Positions 46,601-59,189 of a DNA stretch of 64,000 nt are shown here, piece by piece. The translations under genes and the position numbers were made by a program. The notes beneath the pieces were generated by a model. It was not told the DNA's origin and did not search any database. It saw only the letters and a program-made list of their open reading frames with translations. The DNA is from Stomorhina lunata. Its lineage: Eukaryota > Arthropoda > Insecta > Diptera > Rhiniidae. Within the stretch, counting starts at the first letter, position 1. The number at the start of each line of letters is the position of its first letter. The DNA lies in assembly GCA_933228675.1 (NCBI GenBank), contig OW121741.1, positions 116,111,248-116,175,247 on the forward strand, read 5' to 3'.

Positions 46601-48436
46601 GACTTTTTGCGGTTGGGGTTATTGTTAAGTGTCAATCGGAAGCATGCAAAATATTATTGGATTATTTTTAGGGAACTAGTCTGCACAAATGGTTTTGTTA
46701 TTAAGCTGGGAATGAGCAATATTTCGATTAACCCCATGTTAAAAACGTAGTTTAACCAGACGTGCAGACAAGTATTCAGTTTCTGCTTTCTCAAAAACTA
46801 TTGAATTTTCTCATCCTACTATTAATTCCATATAAAACTTAAAATAAAAATTTTCGGCAAAATTCAAATGTTTTCCTTCAAAAAAAGTGTAAAAAAATTA
46901 TAAATTCAATGAAAAAATTTCCCAGAAATCAGCAGCGAATGATAAGTGCGACTTGCACTTCTGACTACTCCTGAAACAATTTATATTATTCAAAAATTTA
47001 TTACTTCACTCTTAATGACTTCTTAGTATTTAAGTCGTCCTTGCAAACCTCTAAAAGTTGCATGACTTAAGTAAGGCCGATCCTTTAGTTCATGTAATTT
47101 TTTGAATGTGTTTAAAATCCTTCAACGGTAGTCATTTTTAAAGTTTTGAAAAACATTTGGCACGGTTTATGGTAAAACATCATAATTAAGCAGAATTTCG
47201 GCGGGTTTTGTTTTAGAAATTTCCATCCATCGAGTTTTTATTTTGTCTCTGCATCTTGTGTTGCATTATAGTACAACTTAAGGGAAATTCACATTTCCCA
47301 AATGTTGAAGAACGTGCAACGAAACGATTTGAAAAACGACATTTTGTTTTTGTGTTAGGGAAAATTTTTATTGTACCTGAAGTTATTGCAGTTGTAGGGT
47401 TCGTTCGTTGCATCTACATATTATTTAATGTCAGTGTTATATTTATGATAGTGTGAGAAGGGAGGGCCTTTTGTTTAGTGTCCTTTTATTATGTTGGTCA
47501 TAAAACAGCCTTATAATCCGCCTGTGACTAGCTCTAGATCGCGTTCTTAACCTAACATTTCTATTAGTGAGTTTATAATGCCGCTGCTTGTCCCTTTTGT
47601 TTAAATAAACCTTCATAAATATTTTAAGCTATTTTTGGCTTTTTTCTTTTCATTTTCCATCCTTAATTCAAAGATCGAGTATTTTCATTTATTCGACTAG
47701 AGGGTTTTTCCTTGTCATTATCACTTACTACTCACTTAGTATGGGTTTTTAATAATAGTCTCTTACTAAGTTTGAATTAAGGTTAGTTTTTAGTTATAAT
47801 GGCTTTTTAGTTTATGGCTTTTTTGTGTAAATGTCCTTGTTTTTATAGAGAGCTTTAAAGGATATTGTTAGTAAATAATATCTATATTAGTAAACAAAGG
47901 ACTCTATTGTCTTAAACTATGGTTGATCCTAATGGTTTATCCTGTTGTGTCATAGGGCCTCATTTAATGTATATTAGTCTGTTAAGTCAATGGATTCATA
48001 AATTCCAATAAGAAAAGAAGCAGCTCAACCAAAGAAAATTATAGTATGTAATTGAAGGATTCAGAAACATTTGCGGTCTATATCCTATTTTCTTAAAATC
48101 CTTGTACAAATATGATGATTTTATTAAATATAAATTAAATTAAGTGAAAATGCCCAATTTTGTCATCGAGCCCTTAAAGTTATTGGGGGTTATATGGAAT
48201 ATAGGGTCAAATATGGAACGATTTTTTCGAAATTTTGCAATTTGCTTACAGTTTATACAGGAATTATTTGTGCACCAAAGCAGCATTAAAATCTTGATCT
48301 AATTAAGAATCCTAAAACATGAAAGCTTATGATGGTAGAAGGAAACCCCTAGCTGTGTTTTGGATTATTAGCTACAGTTTTTTTTAATTAATTTCTGAAA
48401 TTTTTGTAAAATTTTGTTTTAAAAATGGTCTTTTTC
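46601..48436. other. intergenic, nothing recognised
   Basis: Two overlapping ORFs of 66 codons on opposite strands near 47213-47456 have no recognisable family. No repeats seen. Confidence 0.45.
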
Positions 48437-49256
48437 TGTATATAGACAAATATTTGCGAAATTTTGCTTTCATACAAACATTTTCTCAAAACTTATATAT
48501 TTAAGCTGTCTCCGTCATTTGGACTTATATGAGAGCTAGGGTCAAATGTGGACCGATTATCTCGAAATTTATTTTTTGTAACAGTTGTTACAAAAAATAA
48601 ACTCAAAATTTTCATTACCTTTAGATTTACGAGCGTTTTAGTGATTTTTTGTCTCATTTAGTGCGTTTTTTAAAGAAGAGTTTGTATGGGAGCTATGGTC
48701 AAATGTGGACCGATTTCAACGAAATTTGGTACAGTGATTTAAGTTTACATAAGCAGTATTTGTTTTAAATTTCATGAAAAAATATTGATATTTGTGGCCA
48801 ATATATCAATTCCGGGAAATGGGACCTATGGGAGGTACCATAAATAATAGACCGATTCAGACCAATTTCAATATCCATGGTCCCATTATTAAAAAAATGA
48901 TCTGTGCCAAATTTCATCAAAATATATTTAGAATTGTGGGAAGTGGGACCTATGGGAGGTACCATAAATAATAGACCGATTCAGACCAATTTCAATATCC
49001 ATGGTCCCATTATTAAAAAAATGATCTGTGCCAAATTTCATCAAAATATATTTAGAATTGCGACCTGTAGTTTGATTACAAGGTTTACATGGGGGTCCAG
49101 CCAGCCAAAAGGTCGGACATCGCTAAATCGACTCAGAAAGTGATTCTAAGCCTATTGGTATACTAAAAGGTGGGTCTAAGACAAATATTTCTATGCGTTA
49201 CATACATCAGCACAAGCTTATAATACCCTTTCCACCTATGGTGGTGAAGGTTATAA
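48437..49256 (-). mobile_element. DINE/mini-me-like relic, copy C, with 124-bp tandem duplication
   Basis: Minus-strand copy of the 31.85-32.64 kb element, lacking about the last 60 bp. Unlike the others, 48821-48944 is repeated perfectly at 48945-49068. A near-perfect palindrome, TTATTTTTTGTAACA and its mirror (48569-48600), replaces the region that reads TTTTTGTAACAGCTG in copy A. Confidence 0.7.
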
Positions 49257-49284
49257 AAACTAAATCTTACTCAAAACAGCAAAA

Positions 49285-49510
49285 CTGTCTAAAAACATAA
49301 AATTTTGTTTTTAAATTTTTCTATACTAAATTTTCTTGTATCAACATTTTTCTTTGGAAATTTTTTTTTATCGAAATATTTTTGGTAAAAAAATAAATAG
49401 AAACATTTTTGGTATAAACTTTTTCCTTTGGAAATATTTTCGGTATAAATTTTTTCTTTTGAAAAATTCTTGGTATAACGTTTTTTCTATAGAAAAATTA
49501 ACAATAAAAA
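49285..49510. repeat. short AT-rich array
   Basis: Irregular units of about 33 bp containing GGTATAAACTTTTTC/TTTGGAAATA (49290-49500). Confidence 0.5.
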
Positions 49511-49784
49511 TCTATAATTTAATATTTGTTAGTTTTGCTGCTTAAATTTTATCTCAAGGTAAAATATTTATATCTTATTAAGGGGTAAAAATTTGCTGAG
49601 GAGAGAAAAGCAATATTTTAAATAGTTCACGAGATATAGGTATAGCACGTGTTTTTTGAAAATTATACTAAAATATCAGATCCAAATATTCTGCTAGAAG
49701 TTATAGATATAGTAAGTCCGGACTTGTACCTCCAAATCTTTTTGATTGTAGAAATAACAAGGGGTATAGATATAAAAATGGGTG

Positions 49785-50065
49785 ATGTAGGGGATGTTGG
49801 TCTTAACTTGGTTACCCCAGACTTATCTTGGTTTTCCTTTATGACCTCCGGGTAACTACGTTAACACCCCTTAGAACGATAAAGAATATGGGTTAGGTCG
49901 TCCTGGAAAAAAAATTACATACTATGAAAAAGATAAATTTGAAAAAGATGTTCGAAACATCGATGGAAAGACCAAGTAGAGGAAAATCTTTCAAAGCTTG
50001 GCCTACGCAATATGAGAATATAATATAGTATGCTTGGCGTTTGACCTTAACAGGTTGTAAATATA
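49785..50065 (+). mobile_element. RTE-like 3' relic, copy 2 (unfilled hAT site)
   Basis: Homologous to 10820-11215: CCAGACTTATCTTGG, ATATGGGTTAGG, GATGGAAAGACCAAGTAGAG. At ACTACGTTAACACC (about 49854-49867) it is uninterrupted where the copy at 59.2/61.6 kb is split by an insertion. Confidence 0.6.
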
Positions 50066-50179
50066 GGCCATTTTAGAATGTAAGTAAATATGAACTAAAC
50101 AATTTGAATCTATAATTAGTTATTGTATAAAGTGGCCATGGTTGTCATAGTTTTTAATTTATTATTGTTTAACTGGCTT

Positions 50180-50510
50180 TTGTTGCAGTTTGGTGGTTTC
50201 CAGGAGTGGTTTTTATATAAAAGCTGTGATTTAATGTGAACGGATTCGCACAATGTACCAAATTCTAGCATGACATAATTTGTCTTTTATTAGTAAATAA
50301 GCGATTGACCTAGACGAAGTTTTACGGGAGCTATGGTCAAATATGAACCGATTTTGAACAATTACAATACCAGCATTTTCAAAGAAATTAATATTTTTGA
50401 AAAAATTTTATTGACCAGGCTCCTGGCGTTCAGGCCCTATCTTGCCTTTAACAGACATACAGACAGATGTCGCTCAATCATCTAAGAATTTCATAAGGAT
50501 AAAAAACACA
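50180..50510 (-). repeat. DINE-like fragment
   Basis: On the minus strand the blocks AGATGATTGAGCGACATCTG and CATATTTGACCATAGCTCCC are shared in order with 41935-42195 (+). Confidence 0.5.
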
Positions 50511-52294
50511 AAAAATGTTTTGGTTCCTTAATGAATTGGGGCTGTTCTTCATCTGGTGTTGGTCCAATTTAGTACAAGGAAAAACTATCTCCATTGATTA
50601 TTTAGAGATCCTCAAAAATAAAATGCTTAAATTTGCGGATAAGGAATTGCCCTTAAAATGTTAACTTATGCAGGACTATCATCCAAACCCCTCTAACAGA
50701 AGAGTTAAATGTATTGAACACTTCTGAGGAGTCCTAAAAAACAAATTACAGGCTTTAAAAATATGGACGAAATGTGGAAAAAAATCAGGAAGCGTGGTAT
50801 TCACTTTCGCCGTGAGTTTGCTCCGCGGAGATGTCAAGGAGTGATAAAAATTAAAAGATTTTCAACTAAATATTAAAATAATATTAGGATTTGATGGTCA
50901 TAGAATAAATAAATACCTAGAAAGTCAACGAAACGTCAAAGTACACCTGGGACCTGTCAATAGTACGGATCAGTAATAGTGTATTGGTAAGCCTAAAAAG
51001 AGCTTTTACTTTTCTTAATGAATACAAACAGTTGCACAAAAAAGTATGATATGATGGGACGAAAATTTTCTTCAAGATTTTCTCCGTAATTTTAAAAAAT
51101 TTTCCTGAGAAATCCATATTTTAAGGCATAGAATGAGTTTTACTTGATTTTAGGATAATTAAAATCTATAAACAATTTTTTATTCTAAATTTCATTATTT
51201 TTTTTAATACCAAAAATTGCAGCCCTACTTGTTCAATACAAATTAAGCAAAAACAAAAAAAAGAATGTCGAAAGAAAACAAAATAAAAAATTTTCAGTTT
51301 GTAAAAAATAAAAAGTGTTTCGACATCAAAATAATGTTAAAATATTTAAAAAAAAATAACATTTTATGTGTGCAATTTAGAACAGTGCGTTTCATTCAAA
51401 ATAACGCGTAATTTTTCAAACAAAATTTTGAGTACAAAAAGCTTTTCTGTTTGTCAAAAAAGCTTTCATTTCGTGTACGTGTGATTTAGTAGAATACTAA
51501 ATTTTAGTGGATCAGCTGACGACCTTCTATATATTCTTCTATGTTGATGGTACTTAAAAACAAATAATTATATGTTGCAAAATATTAAAAGTTCTTATTA
51601 TTTTTTCCAGACATTTTTTTCTAAACCCAATTAATTAAAGAACTATGCAGAGCTGCTATTTGTTTTAATATTTTTAGATAGTCGAATCGAATTATTTTAT
51701 TTATGTGAGATTTAATAAAAAAAATTAAGAAAAAATTAAATCTGTACCCGTTCTTATTATTTTTTCCACCACTGGATATCCCTATTGGTTTTAAAGCCAA
51801 TATTAAGGCTCAAGAAAAGTTACATAACAATCTGGCAATATAAGTTTACGCATCAATGTTTTTCGGAACAAACCCGATTGAATCAATTAAATAAAATGTA
51901 AACACCGCTTCCTTCATCCAAAAATTTATTAAAGGTAAAGTTAAAATATTTTGAACACCATCTTCGATTTCGATCAAATTTGCAAATTTATATTCTTCAA
52001 GCCCATACAATTTTTAGAGTTCTTCAAAAAAAAAATTAATTCACTTTTGTTTAGATTTCATGGCGGTCCAAGTTCGCTTTTTTGAAGATTTTTCCATTTT
52101 CCTTATTCTTCTCTCAAAGATGGATAAAAAGTTGTTGAAAACAAAATATAAAACCAAAAAAGGGACCATAAGGGAATCACTAAATGATAGACATTATTTA
52201 GAACAACTCATAGTTAAAATTTAAACATTTTTTTTGCTTCAGAATTTAGAACGATACTTAAAAAAAATTAAATTTTTAAATAAATACTGAATTT
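50511..52294. other. intergenic, nothing recognised
   Basis: A segment near 50520-50830 could be an old transposase remnant, but I could not recover a convincing reading. Confidence 0.4.
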
Positions 52295-53043
52295 ATATCG
52301 AGGGTTTATATTCAAAAAGTGCTATCTACAAATTCACAATTTTACAGGAGAGGGAAAAAACTGGTTTTGTCATTAACTATAAGAGAAATAAATAAACTTT
52401 GTTTTACAATACCATACAAATCGGGGCTAAGATCTTGTACAAATTAAGTTTTTTTTATTAACTCCTTATATTTTCGGTTCTATAGTAGATAGCACTTTTT
52501 ACGAGTTAAAATTTTATCGTTTCAATTACTAAAGCAAGTAGATAGCATTATTTTAACAAGAAAAAAATAAAATATAACGAAAATTTAAGCTTTTATCAAA
52601 ATATCATGAATTTTAATTAAAATAACAAGTTTTTTGAATAAAACAAGATTTATTATAAATATGTCAATATAATTCAGGGTATTCTCTTTCTTATATGACG
52701 TTTACTTACAATCTGTTAAGGTCAAAGGCCGAGTATATTTTAGAAATCCATGATTACAGACGTTGCAGGAAATTGTGGTCCATTTTGTTGGTTTATCACA
52801 AATTACAATGTATATTTTATAACATTTGTTATTATTTCCACAAATATTTTTAATGTAGATAGCACTATTTTTTGATTATGTATAGATAGCACAAACACAA
52901 TTTATAAAAAAAATGTTTTAAAATTATTTTTCTTGCTTAAAATTTATATAACATATAAGAAATAAGCCAAGGAACACGTTTCCATTAAAAACCATTTTGG
53001 TCGAAAATGTAGATAGCACTTTTTGAATATAAAGCGTCGATAT
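52295..53043. mobile_element. 749-bp non-autonomous element with subterminal repeats
   Basis: The left end ATATCGAGGGTTTATATTC and following AAAAAGTGCTATCTACA (52295-52330) are mirrored at 53008-53043 with only the GGG/CGC triplet different. The 12-mer GTAGATAGCACT or a one- or two-base variant recurs inside at about 52486, 52538, 52856 and 52883. Terminal plus subterminal copies of one motif are typical of transposase-binding sites. No ORF above 70 codons. Superfamily unknown and the outer boundary uncertain. Confidence 0.65.
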
Positions 53044-53517
53044 GAGTTTTTTTTTTACAAAAAGTCTATTATTTTGCGAACACCCCATGAGCCAACATTT
53101 TTGGTTTTTATAATTTGTAGTCGACACTTTTAGTTAAAATTGTGTAAACTCGGAGATATACTTACATAAAATGGTTTTGAAATCGGAAAATTTATTAAAA
53201 ATTATGTAAAAACACACAAATTATTGTACCTATGTAGTTATAATGAATTTTTTAATTACATACTCATATGAATATTAAACAGTTTAATAACAAAAAATTG
53301 ACTAATAGCTACCACCAAAGCAGCTTCAAACCATGTTTCCGAAATCCATAATTAAAATACTCAACGCAAATTTTATTTAATCCCCAGTGAGCAATTTAAC
53401 TCCTTTAGTAAATAAGAATATTATATATACATTACCCAGCCCTATCCCCAGCTACAGTACTCAACACAATTCATGAAAATACAGTAGGCAACCTAAACCT
53501 AAAAACTATTTTAAATA
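53044..53517. other. intergenic, nothing recognised
   Basis: AT-rich. Confidence 0.5.
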
Positions 53518-54802
53518 TCGGGTGGTTAAATTTCAAGGGCCGATGTTGATTTTGAATAAAACACAAACTATTTAGGAAATTATTGTAATTTTATTTTATT
53601 ATGATATATTGGTATTACTCAATTATGTATGGAACAAAATATCGGCCAAATGGGCGCCGCGATCACGGCGGCACACCTCCATCCGATGGTCCAAATTTTC
53701 GATGACCCTGAGGCATAATGGAGGTTCTATGCCGTTAATGTACCGAATTATCTCATCCTTTAGCTCTTGAATTGTTGCTGGCTTATCGACGTACACCTTT
53801 TCTTTCAAATAACCCCAAAGAAAAAAATTCAACGGTATCAAATCACATGATCTTGGCGGCCAATTGACATCGCCATTATGTGAGATAACACGGCCATTGA
53901 ATTTGTTGCGCAAATGAGCCATTGATTCGTTAGCTGTGTGGCAAGTGGCACCGTCCTGCTAATACCACATATCGTCCACATCCATATCTTCTAATTCGGG
54001 CCATAGACAGTTCGTTATCATCTCACGATAGCGAACACCATTCACAGTAAGTGCCTGACCGGCCTCATTTTGGAAAAAATTTGGCCCGATGATGCCGCCA
54101 GCCCATAAACCGCACTCTTTGTGGGTGCATTGGTTTTTTGACAATCACTCTTGGATTCTCATTCGCCCAAATGCGGCAATTCTGTTTATTAACGAATCCA
54201 CTCAGGTGAAAATGTGCCTCATCACTGAAGATGATTTTCTTTGAAAATTGATCATCCACTGTTGCCATTTCTTGCCACCATTCTGCCTATTCACGACGTT
54301 TGGAATGGTCAAGAGGCTATAGTTCTTGAGGCAGTTGCACCTTGTAAGCGTGTAAATGCAAGTCTTTATGCATAATGTTCATCAACGACGAGCGTGAGAG
54401 GTGCAATTGTTGGGCACGACGACGAGTTGAGGTGGACGGCTCTTCAGCCACACTATCGCGAACAGCAGCAATATTTTCTGCAGTACGAGCATGCACTGGT
54501 GTTCTCACATCTTCTACAGACCCGGTTTGCTCGAATTTTTCCACGATTTTTGCGATTGTACGCACATTTGGACGATCAAATTGACCAAAAAAATCATGAA
54601 GTGCACGATAAGCATTTTGATTTGAACGCCCATTTTCATAATAAGTCTGGATAACTTTAACACGTTGTTGGATTGTGTATCTCTCCATGGTTCAAATTGA
54701 GTAAGTCTGAAATAGAGAAATGTCAAAAAAAAAATCGAAAAAAAACTTGGAGTTTAGGTGTGGTTCACATTCAACATCGGCCCTTGCAATTTAACCACCC
54801 TT
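53518..54802 (-). mobile_element. mariner-like element, inactive
   Basis: Terminal inverted repeats TCGGGTGGTTAAATTTCAAG (left) and the inverted right end AAGGGTGGTTAAATTGCAAG continue into GGCCGATGTTGA. TA is present on both sides (53516-53517, 54803-54804). 1285 bp. It encodes the broken transposase listed next. Confidence 0.85.
53623..54688 (-). pseudogene. mariner transposase pseudogene
   Basis: Starts MERYTIQQRVK at 54688 with an N-terminal paired-like HTH region, then FSDEAHF, NKQNCRIW, QDGATCHT and PPRSCDLIPLNFFLW. Broken by at least three stops (two TAG near 54320-54270 after QEL and RRE; one TAG before QDGATCHT near 53957) and one frameshift near 54120. Related to, but clearly diverged from, the neighbouring open copy. 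Confidence 0.85.
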
Positions 54803-54902
54803 TATTATTAAACTTTATCAAATCTACAACTTCGACATTTTGAACAATATAAAATTGATGTGTTTGGATTGTCAAAGTTGCACATACATATTTGTAGATA
54901 TA

Positions 54903-56207
54903 TCAGGTGTTTTTTATTGAGGTATAGAACTTTAAGTTGGCATCACTTTTTTAACTGGCGGCCATTTTGTCAGCTGTCAAGTGATTAATATTTAGTTTGG
55001 TTTGCCATTTCATCATGAACAGGTTGACAAAAGAACAACGCTTGCAAATCGTGCAAATTTATTTCGAAAATAATGGTTCAGTTCGCGAAGTTTACCGCAA
55101 GCTCCGTCCATTTTATGGTCGACATAATCGTCCATCAGAGCAATTAATTCGGTTAACAATGGATCGTTTTCGCACTACGTTTACTCTATGTGATAATACG
55201 CATCCGCAGCGACGTCGAACAGTGCGCACCAAAGAAACAATTGCCGCTGTAGAGCAAAGTGTTGAAGAGGACCCGAATGAATCGATTCGCCACCGTGCAC
55301 AGCAATTGGAGCTTTGTCCATCAACTTTATGGAAAATTTTGCGTAAAGATCTTGGCTTGCGACCTTACAAGATCCAGCTTGTGCAAGAATTAAAGCCGCG
55401 AGACCATGAAATGCGTCGTGATTTTGGTGTATGGGCCGGAAATGAGATTGATCTCGATGCTGTTTTTCATCGCAAAATTTTGTTCAGTGATGAGGCTCAT
55501 TTTTGGTTGAATGGCTACGTCAACAAGCAAAATTGCCGCATTTGGAGTAAAGAGAATCCATATGAGATCCTTGAGACGCCATTACATCCACAAAAACTGA
55601 CTGTTTGGTGTGCTCTATGGGCTGGTGGAGTCATTGGGCCATACTTCTTCCGAAAAAATGCTGGAAAGTCAGTTACCATAAATGGAGACCGGTATAGAGC
55701 CATGATAACCGACTATTTTGTTCCCCAATTGGATGGCATGAATGTGGATGAGTTGTGGTTCCAACAAGACGGCGCTACATGCCACACAGCGCACGTCACA
55801 ATTGATTTATTGAAGGAAACATTCGATGAGCGCATAATTTCGTGGAATGGACCTGTCAATTGGCCACCAAGATCGTGCGATTTGACACCACTGGATTATT
55901 TTCTTTGGGGATATGTGAAGTCGCTCGTCTACGCCAACAAACCAGAAACGTTAGGGGACTTGGAAGCCAACATTCGTGGCGTTATTGCCAACATACGGCC
56001 CCATATGCTCGAAAAAGTAGTTGAAAATTGGACCTGTAGAATTGGCTTTATTCGAGCCAGCCGCGGCGGCCACATGCCCGAAATCATATTTAAACATTAA
56101 TGGCATAAAATTATCCTTCCAATAAAGCCAAATTGATGGACATTAAAACGATTTTCTTGTGTTTTATTTCAATTCGAAGTTCTATACCTCTAAAAAAAAA
56201 CACCCAT
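54903..56207 (+). mobile_element. mariner-like element with open transposase
   Basis: Terminal inverted repeats of about 30 bp: left TCAGGTGTTTTTTATTGAGG, inverted right ATGGGTGTTTTTTTTTTAGA, both continuing into GGTATAGAACTT. TA duplications at 54901-54902 and 56208-56209. 1305 bp, a normal mariner size. Confidence 0.88.
54997..56100 (+). CDS. mariner-family transposase (rosa/DD41D-like), 367 aa
   Basis: Cut-and-paste transposase, uninterrupted. The N-terminal HTH DNA-binding region (MNRLTKEQRLQIVQIY, then RHRAQQLELCPSTLWKIL) is followed by the DDE/D catalytic core: FSDEAHF (D165), QQDGATCHT (D258) and PPRSCDLTPLDYF (D295, D300). D165 and D258 are separated by 92 residues as in Mos1. The third Asp is 36 residues on if CDL is used, or 41 if PLD is used; the latter equals the D,D41D spacing described for rosa-type elements. 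The C-terminus is basic. Start: ATG 54997 gives 367 aa; ATG 55015 (MNRLTKEQ) gives 361 aa and fits the family start better. All catalytic residues are present, so it may be active. Confidence 0.9.
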   Translation: MVCHFIMNRLTKEQRLQIVQIYFENNGSVREVYRKLRPFYGRHNRPSEQLIRLTMDRFRTTFTLCDNTHPQRRRTVRTKETIAAVEQSVEEDPNESIRHRAQQLELCPSTLWKILRKDLGLRPYKIQLVQELKPRDHEMRRDFGVWAGNEIDLDAVFHRKILFSDEAHFWLNGYVNKQNCRIWSKENPYEILETPLHPQKLTVWCALWAGGVIGPYFFRKNAGKSVTINGDRYRAMITDYFVPQLDGMNVDELWFQQDGATCHTAHVTIDLLKETFDERIISWNGPVNWPPRSCDLTPLDYFLWGYVKSLVYANKPETLGDLEANIRGVIANIRPHMLEKVVENWTCRIGFIRASRGGHMPEIIFKH

Positions 56208-57600
56208 TATGTATATTAACCAACCATCGAAACGCGTCGAGGAATTTGTTGTCCGTACATTTGTTGGCTTTTATCAATAGATTGTCTGTTACATTAATAA
56301 ATAAATGTAACAGATTTTGATCAAATTCAAACAAGTTTTCTTTTTATAGCTTTTATAGCATTTTTTTACCTTTTGGTGATTTAAGTTTGGAAAAAAAAGA
56401 ATCCCATACAATTGAAATACTTAACTTCGTGTATACTTTCATGGATAATATATGAGCTTATTTTCATGTAGATAAAAGCTAATTTCTGGCTTTGAGGGAA
56501 TTAAAACAATATTCCGGGAAGAAAGTTGTTTGAGAAGATTTCGTTTATTTTTGGCCAAATGGTAAAAATATTTCGTTTCAAAGATACGATAAAATCAATG
56601 GATCAGAGTTTTCAAATATAACAGTTAAAAAAAAAAACAGAAGACCTAACGAATAAAAAAATATATTGATGATCAATTGTAAGGCAAAAAATTAAACTTT
56701 GCAAAGTAGTGTTATTAATAAAATTAATTTGGTTAATTTAGCTAAAATTCACTCACTCATTCATAATAAATAGGAATAACATTTACATATAAATTATATA
56801 TAGAAAAGACCAATGAAGAAATTTTGGTAAATTAGTCTAATGCGCCAGCTACGGTAATAAAACTTTATAAAACATGAAAAATATTCTGAATCGCAATTAA
56901 GTTTCAAAAAAACTTAAAACAAAATGTGAGAAGTATTAAACAGTGAAGAACAAATTTTTTAAATAAAATATAATTTTGTATAGATATCTAATGTAAGAGG
57001 CGTATCTTAATGTTTCCATATTTTCTTATCAATTTATTATAATGGTTTACATTCCAAAGTTTTTTGGCTGTAAACTTTACAGCCAAAAAAATATCTCTAA
57101 ATTCGAAATTTACTGGAAAAACTTATTTCAATCAGAGATTAGATTCATTTACAAATTTAAAATATGTCTTAATAACATTTTATAGTTTTATAAATACATA
57201 AAATATTTGAACTAAAATAATGATTTAACCCTCTTCGACTAACGTATAGTCCAGCAGACACCAAAAAAGTCAAATTTTTGCACATAAAATTCATGGCATG
57301 AAAATAATAACATACATATAAGACGAATATAAAGAATGACTTAAACTCATTAACATTAGTTTTCCAAAACGGTTTTTGGAATGTTATAATTGCTTTATAT
57401 ACAGTTATGACATCAAAAGAATGTGTCTTGTATGGGAGGTATTGTCAAATATGTGCCGATTCCTACAAATTTAGGTACACTGTTTAAGGTGATAATAATC
57501 AATATTTGTTATGAATATTATTAAAATACAACTATATTTGTGGCTGTAAAGAATCAAAAACTCTATTCGGGGAAGAAATCCCTATTGAAGGAACCCGAAA
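56208..57600. other. intergenic, nothing firm
   Basis: AT-rich. A piece near 57420-57480 (GTATGGGAGGTATTGTCAAA) resembles the DINE-like core. Confidence 0.4.
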
Positions 57601-57604
57601 TAGT

Positions 57605-57830
57605 AATCTGATTTTGTCAAAAAAGTATGGGGATCGTCCTAAATCGATCGTTTTTAAATTAATAGATTACAGATATATTTTTGAGATACTTTTTGACAGA
57701 TATCTTATCTTTCATTTGGTTTGAATTTTTTGGGAATATAACCGAAAATGATATCAAAAATATATTAGAAATCGATCGATTTCGCCTTGAAAATGATCGA
57801 TTTCCATCATATACCGGATAATAATTTTTG
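57605..57830. mobile_element. degraded MITE, relative of 41168-41400
   Basis: The arms contain AAATCGATCGTTTT, AGATATATTTTTGAGAT and, inverted, ATATCAAAAATATATT, AAATCGATCGATTT and TTTCCATCATATACCGG. Confidence 0.6.
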
Positions 57831-57994
57831 TACGAGTCATTTCAATTTATATATAAAGTGAACGGTTGGACACATATTTATGTGAATTACTTACTATATA
57901 TTCCCGAAATATTATTTGCGAGATAAAGTACTATAAAACTTTCAACGAATTTTCATAAAATAAGACTTATATAATTTGGATAATTCATAGTCTT

Positions 57995-59165
57995 AAGATC
58001 GTTGAGTAACGCAATTTTCGGGGTTTTATTTTTTATAGCACTCAATGACATCCTCAGAAGATTTGTCCACCAAGAAAGAAAGATTGTTGCCTATGCCGAT
58101 AACACAGTATTACTTCTGTCAGGAAAATTCCTGCGCACAATCGGTGTTATCATGCAATCGGCTTTAGGAGAATTGTCTTTCTGGGCCAGTATTAAAGGAC
58201 TGGGGGAGAACCCCGACAAAACAGAGTTTGTCCTCTTCATCAGAAGTTGATAGTTTCAAACAACCTGTGCTAAATGGTGTTCTCAGAGGCTTAATTCTGA
58301 GGTATTATCTTAGACAGGAAGCTATCCTAAAAAAAAAGAAATATGTGAAAGGGAACTTAACGATTATTATTTCTGTAGAAACTTATTAGAAGAAACTTAT
58401 AAGAAGTGTGGCTTAGTACCAATGGCTGTATGTATATTAGATTTATACAATCATTGTCAGACCCGTTCTAGCAAACGGTTGCGCAGTTTGGTGGGAAGTC
58501 GTTGATAAAGCTTCATTCTTGTGCTCTCTGTCTGACTATTGTGCCACGGTTTGACTATTTAATCAAGGAGCTACTGCTCAGCATGGTACCGGAGGTTAAA
58601 ATTCCTGATAGAGCCGACTGGAAGGGTTGTCCATAGCTTTTTTAAGGCAATTCGATCTTTACAGGTGGTTCTAAAATAGACATCGTAACCAAATTTCTGC
58701 TATGTCTTAATAAAATAAATTTAAGATGTATAGTTTTACTAACAGGCCACTGAACCTTAAACTCTAGGCTAAATGGGTGAAATTTGAGCATTCCGGGCTT
58801 TTGCAGACTGTGCTTAAATAAAGATTCGTCCGAATCGGTGGAAAACATCCACTGTCACTGTCCAGAATCAGAGTCTTAGACATCTAGGTAATAGATAACA
58901 AAATGAACTTCAGGGCATGCAAACAGAGTGATCTTGTAGGATTTATAACAAGACTCAGATGGAGACATTACTTCTCCCGCTACTTTTAAACCAATTAATA
59001 TTATGTATACTTTCTTCTCTTTATACCTAATCTATATTTTTTCCGTATCTAGTCTTCTTCTTTCCTTATACTTCTCTTTCATTGACGGATAACACTGGAA
59101 CCCAAGGAATTCCAAGTAAAGGTGTCATTTGACACCACCTTTCAAACCAAACCGAACCTATTACT
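57995..59165 (+). pseudogene. R1/LOA-like LINE RT relic with 3' end
   Basis: An open stretch 58002-58250 reads FIALNDILRRF, VAYADNTVLLLSGKF, GLGENPDKTEFVLF, the RT fingers/palm of R1-group elements with the catalytic YADD changed to YADN. Downstream, frame-broken pieces give VRPVLANGCAVWW, then CRLCLNKDSSESVENIHCHC (Cys/His knuckle, about 58802-58861), and the 3' end TTCAAACCAAACCGAACC. The 5' two thirds are absent. Confidence 0.7.
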
Positions 59166-59189
59166 TACTTACTTAAATGGGCTATGCTT

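Noticed and set aside
47213..47456. Overlapping small ORFs on both strands
   Set aside because: No family resemblance, AT-rich codon pattern, and no splice or start context; likely chance.
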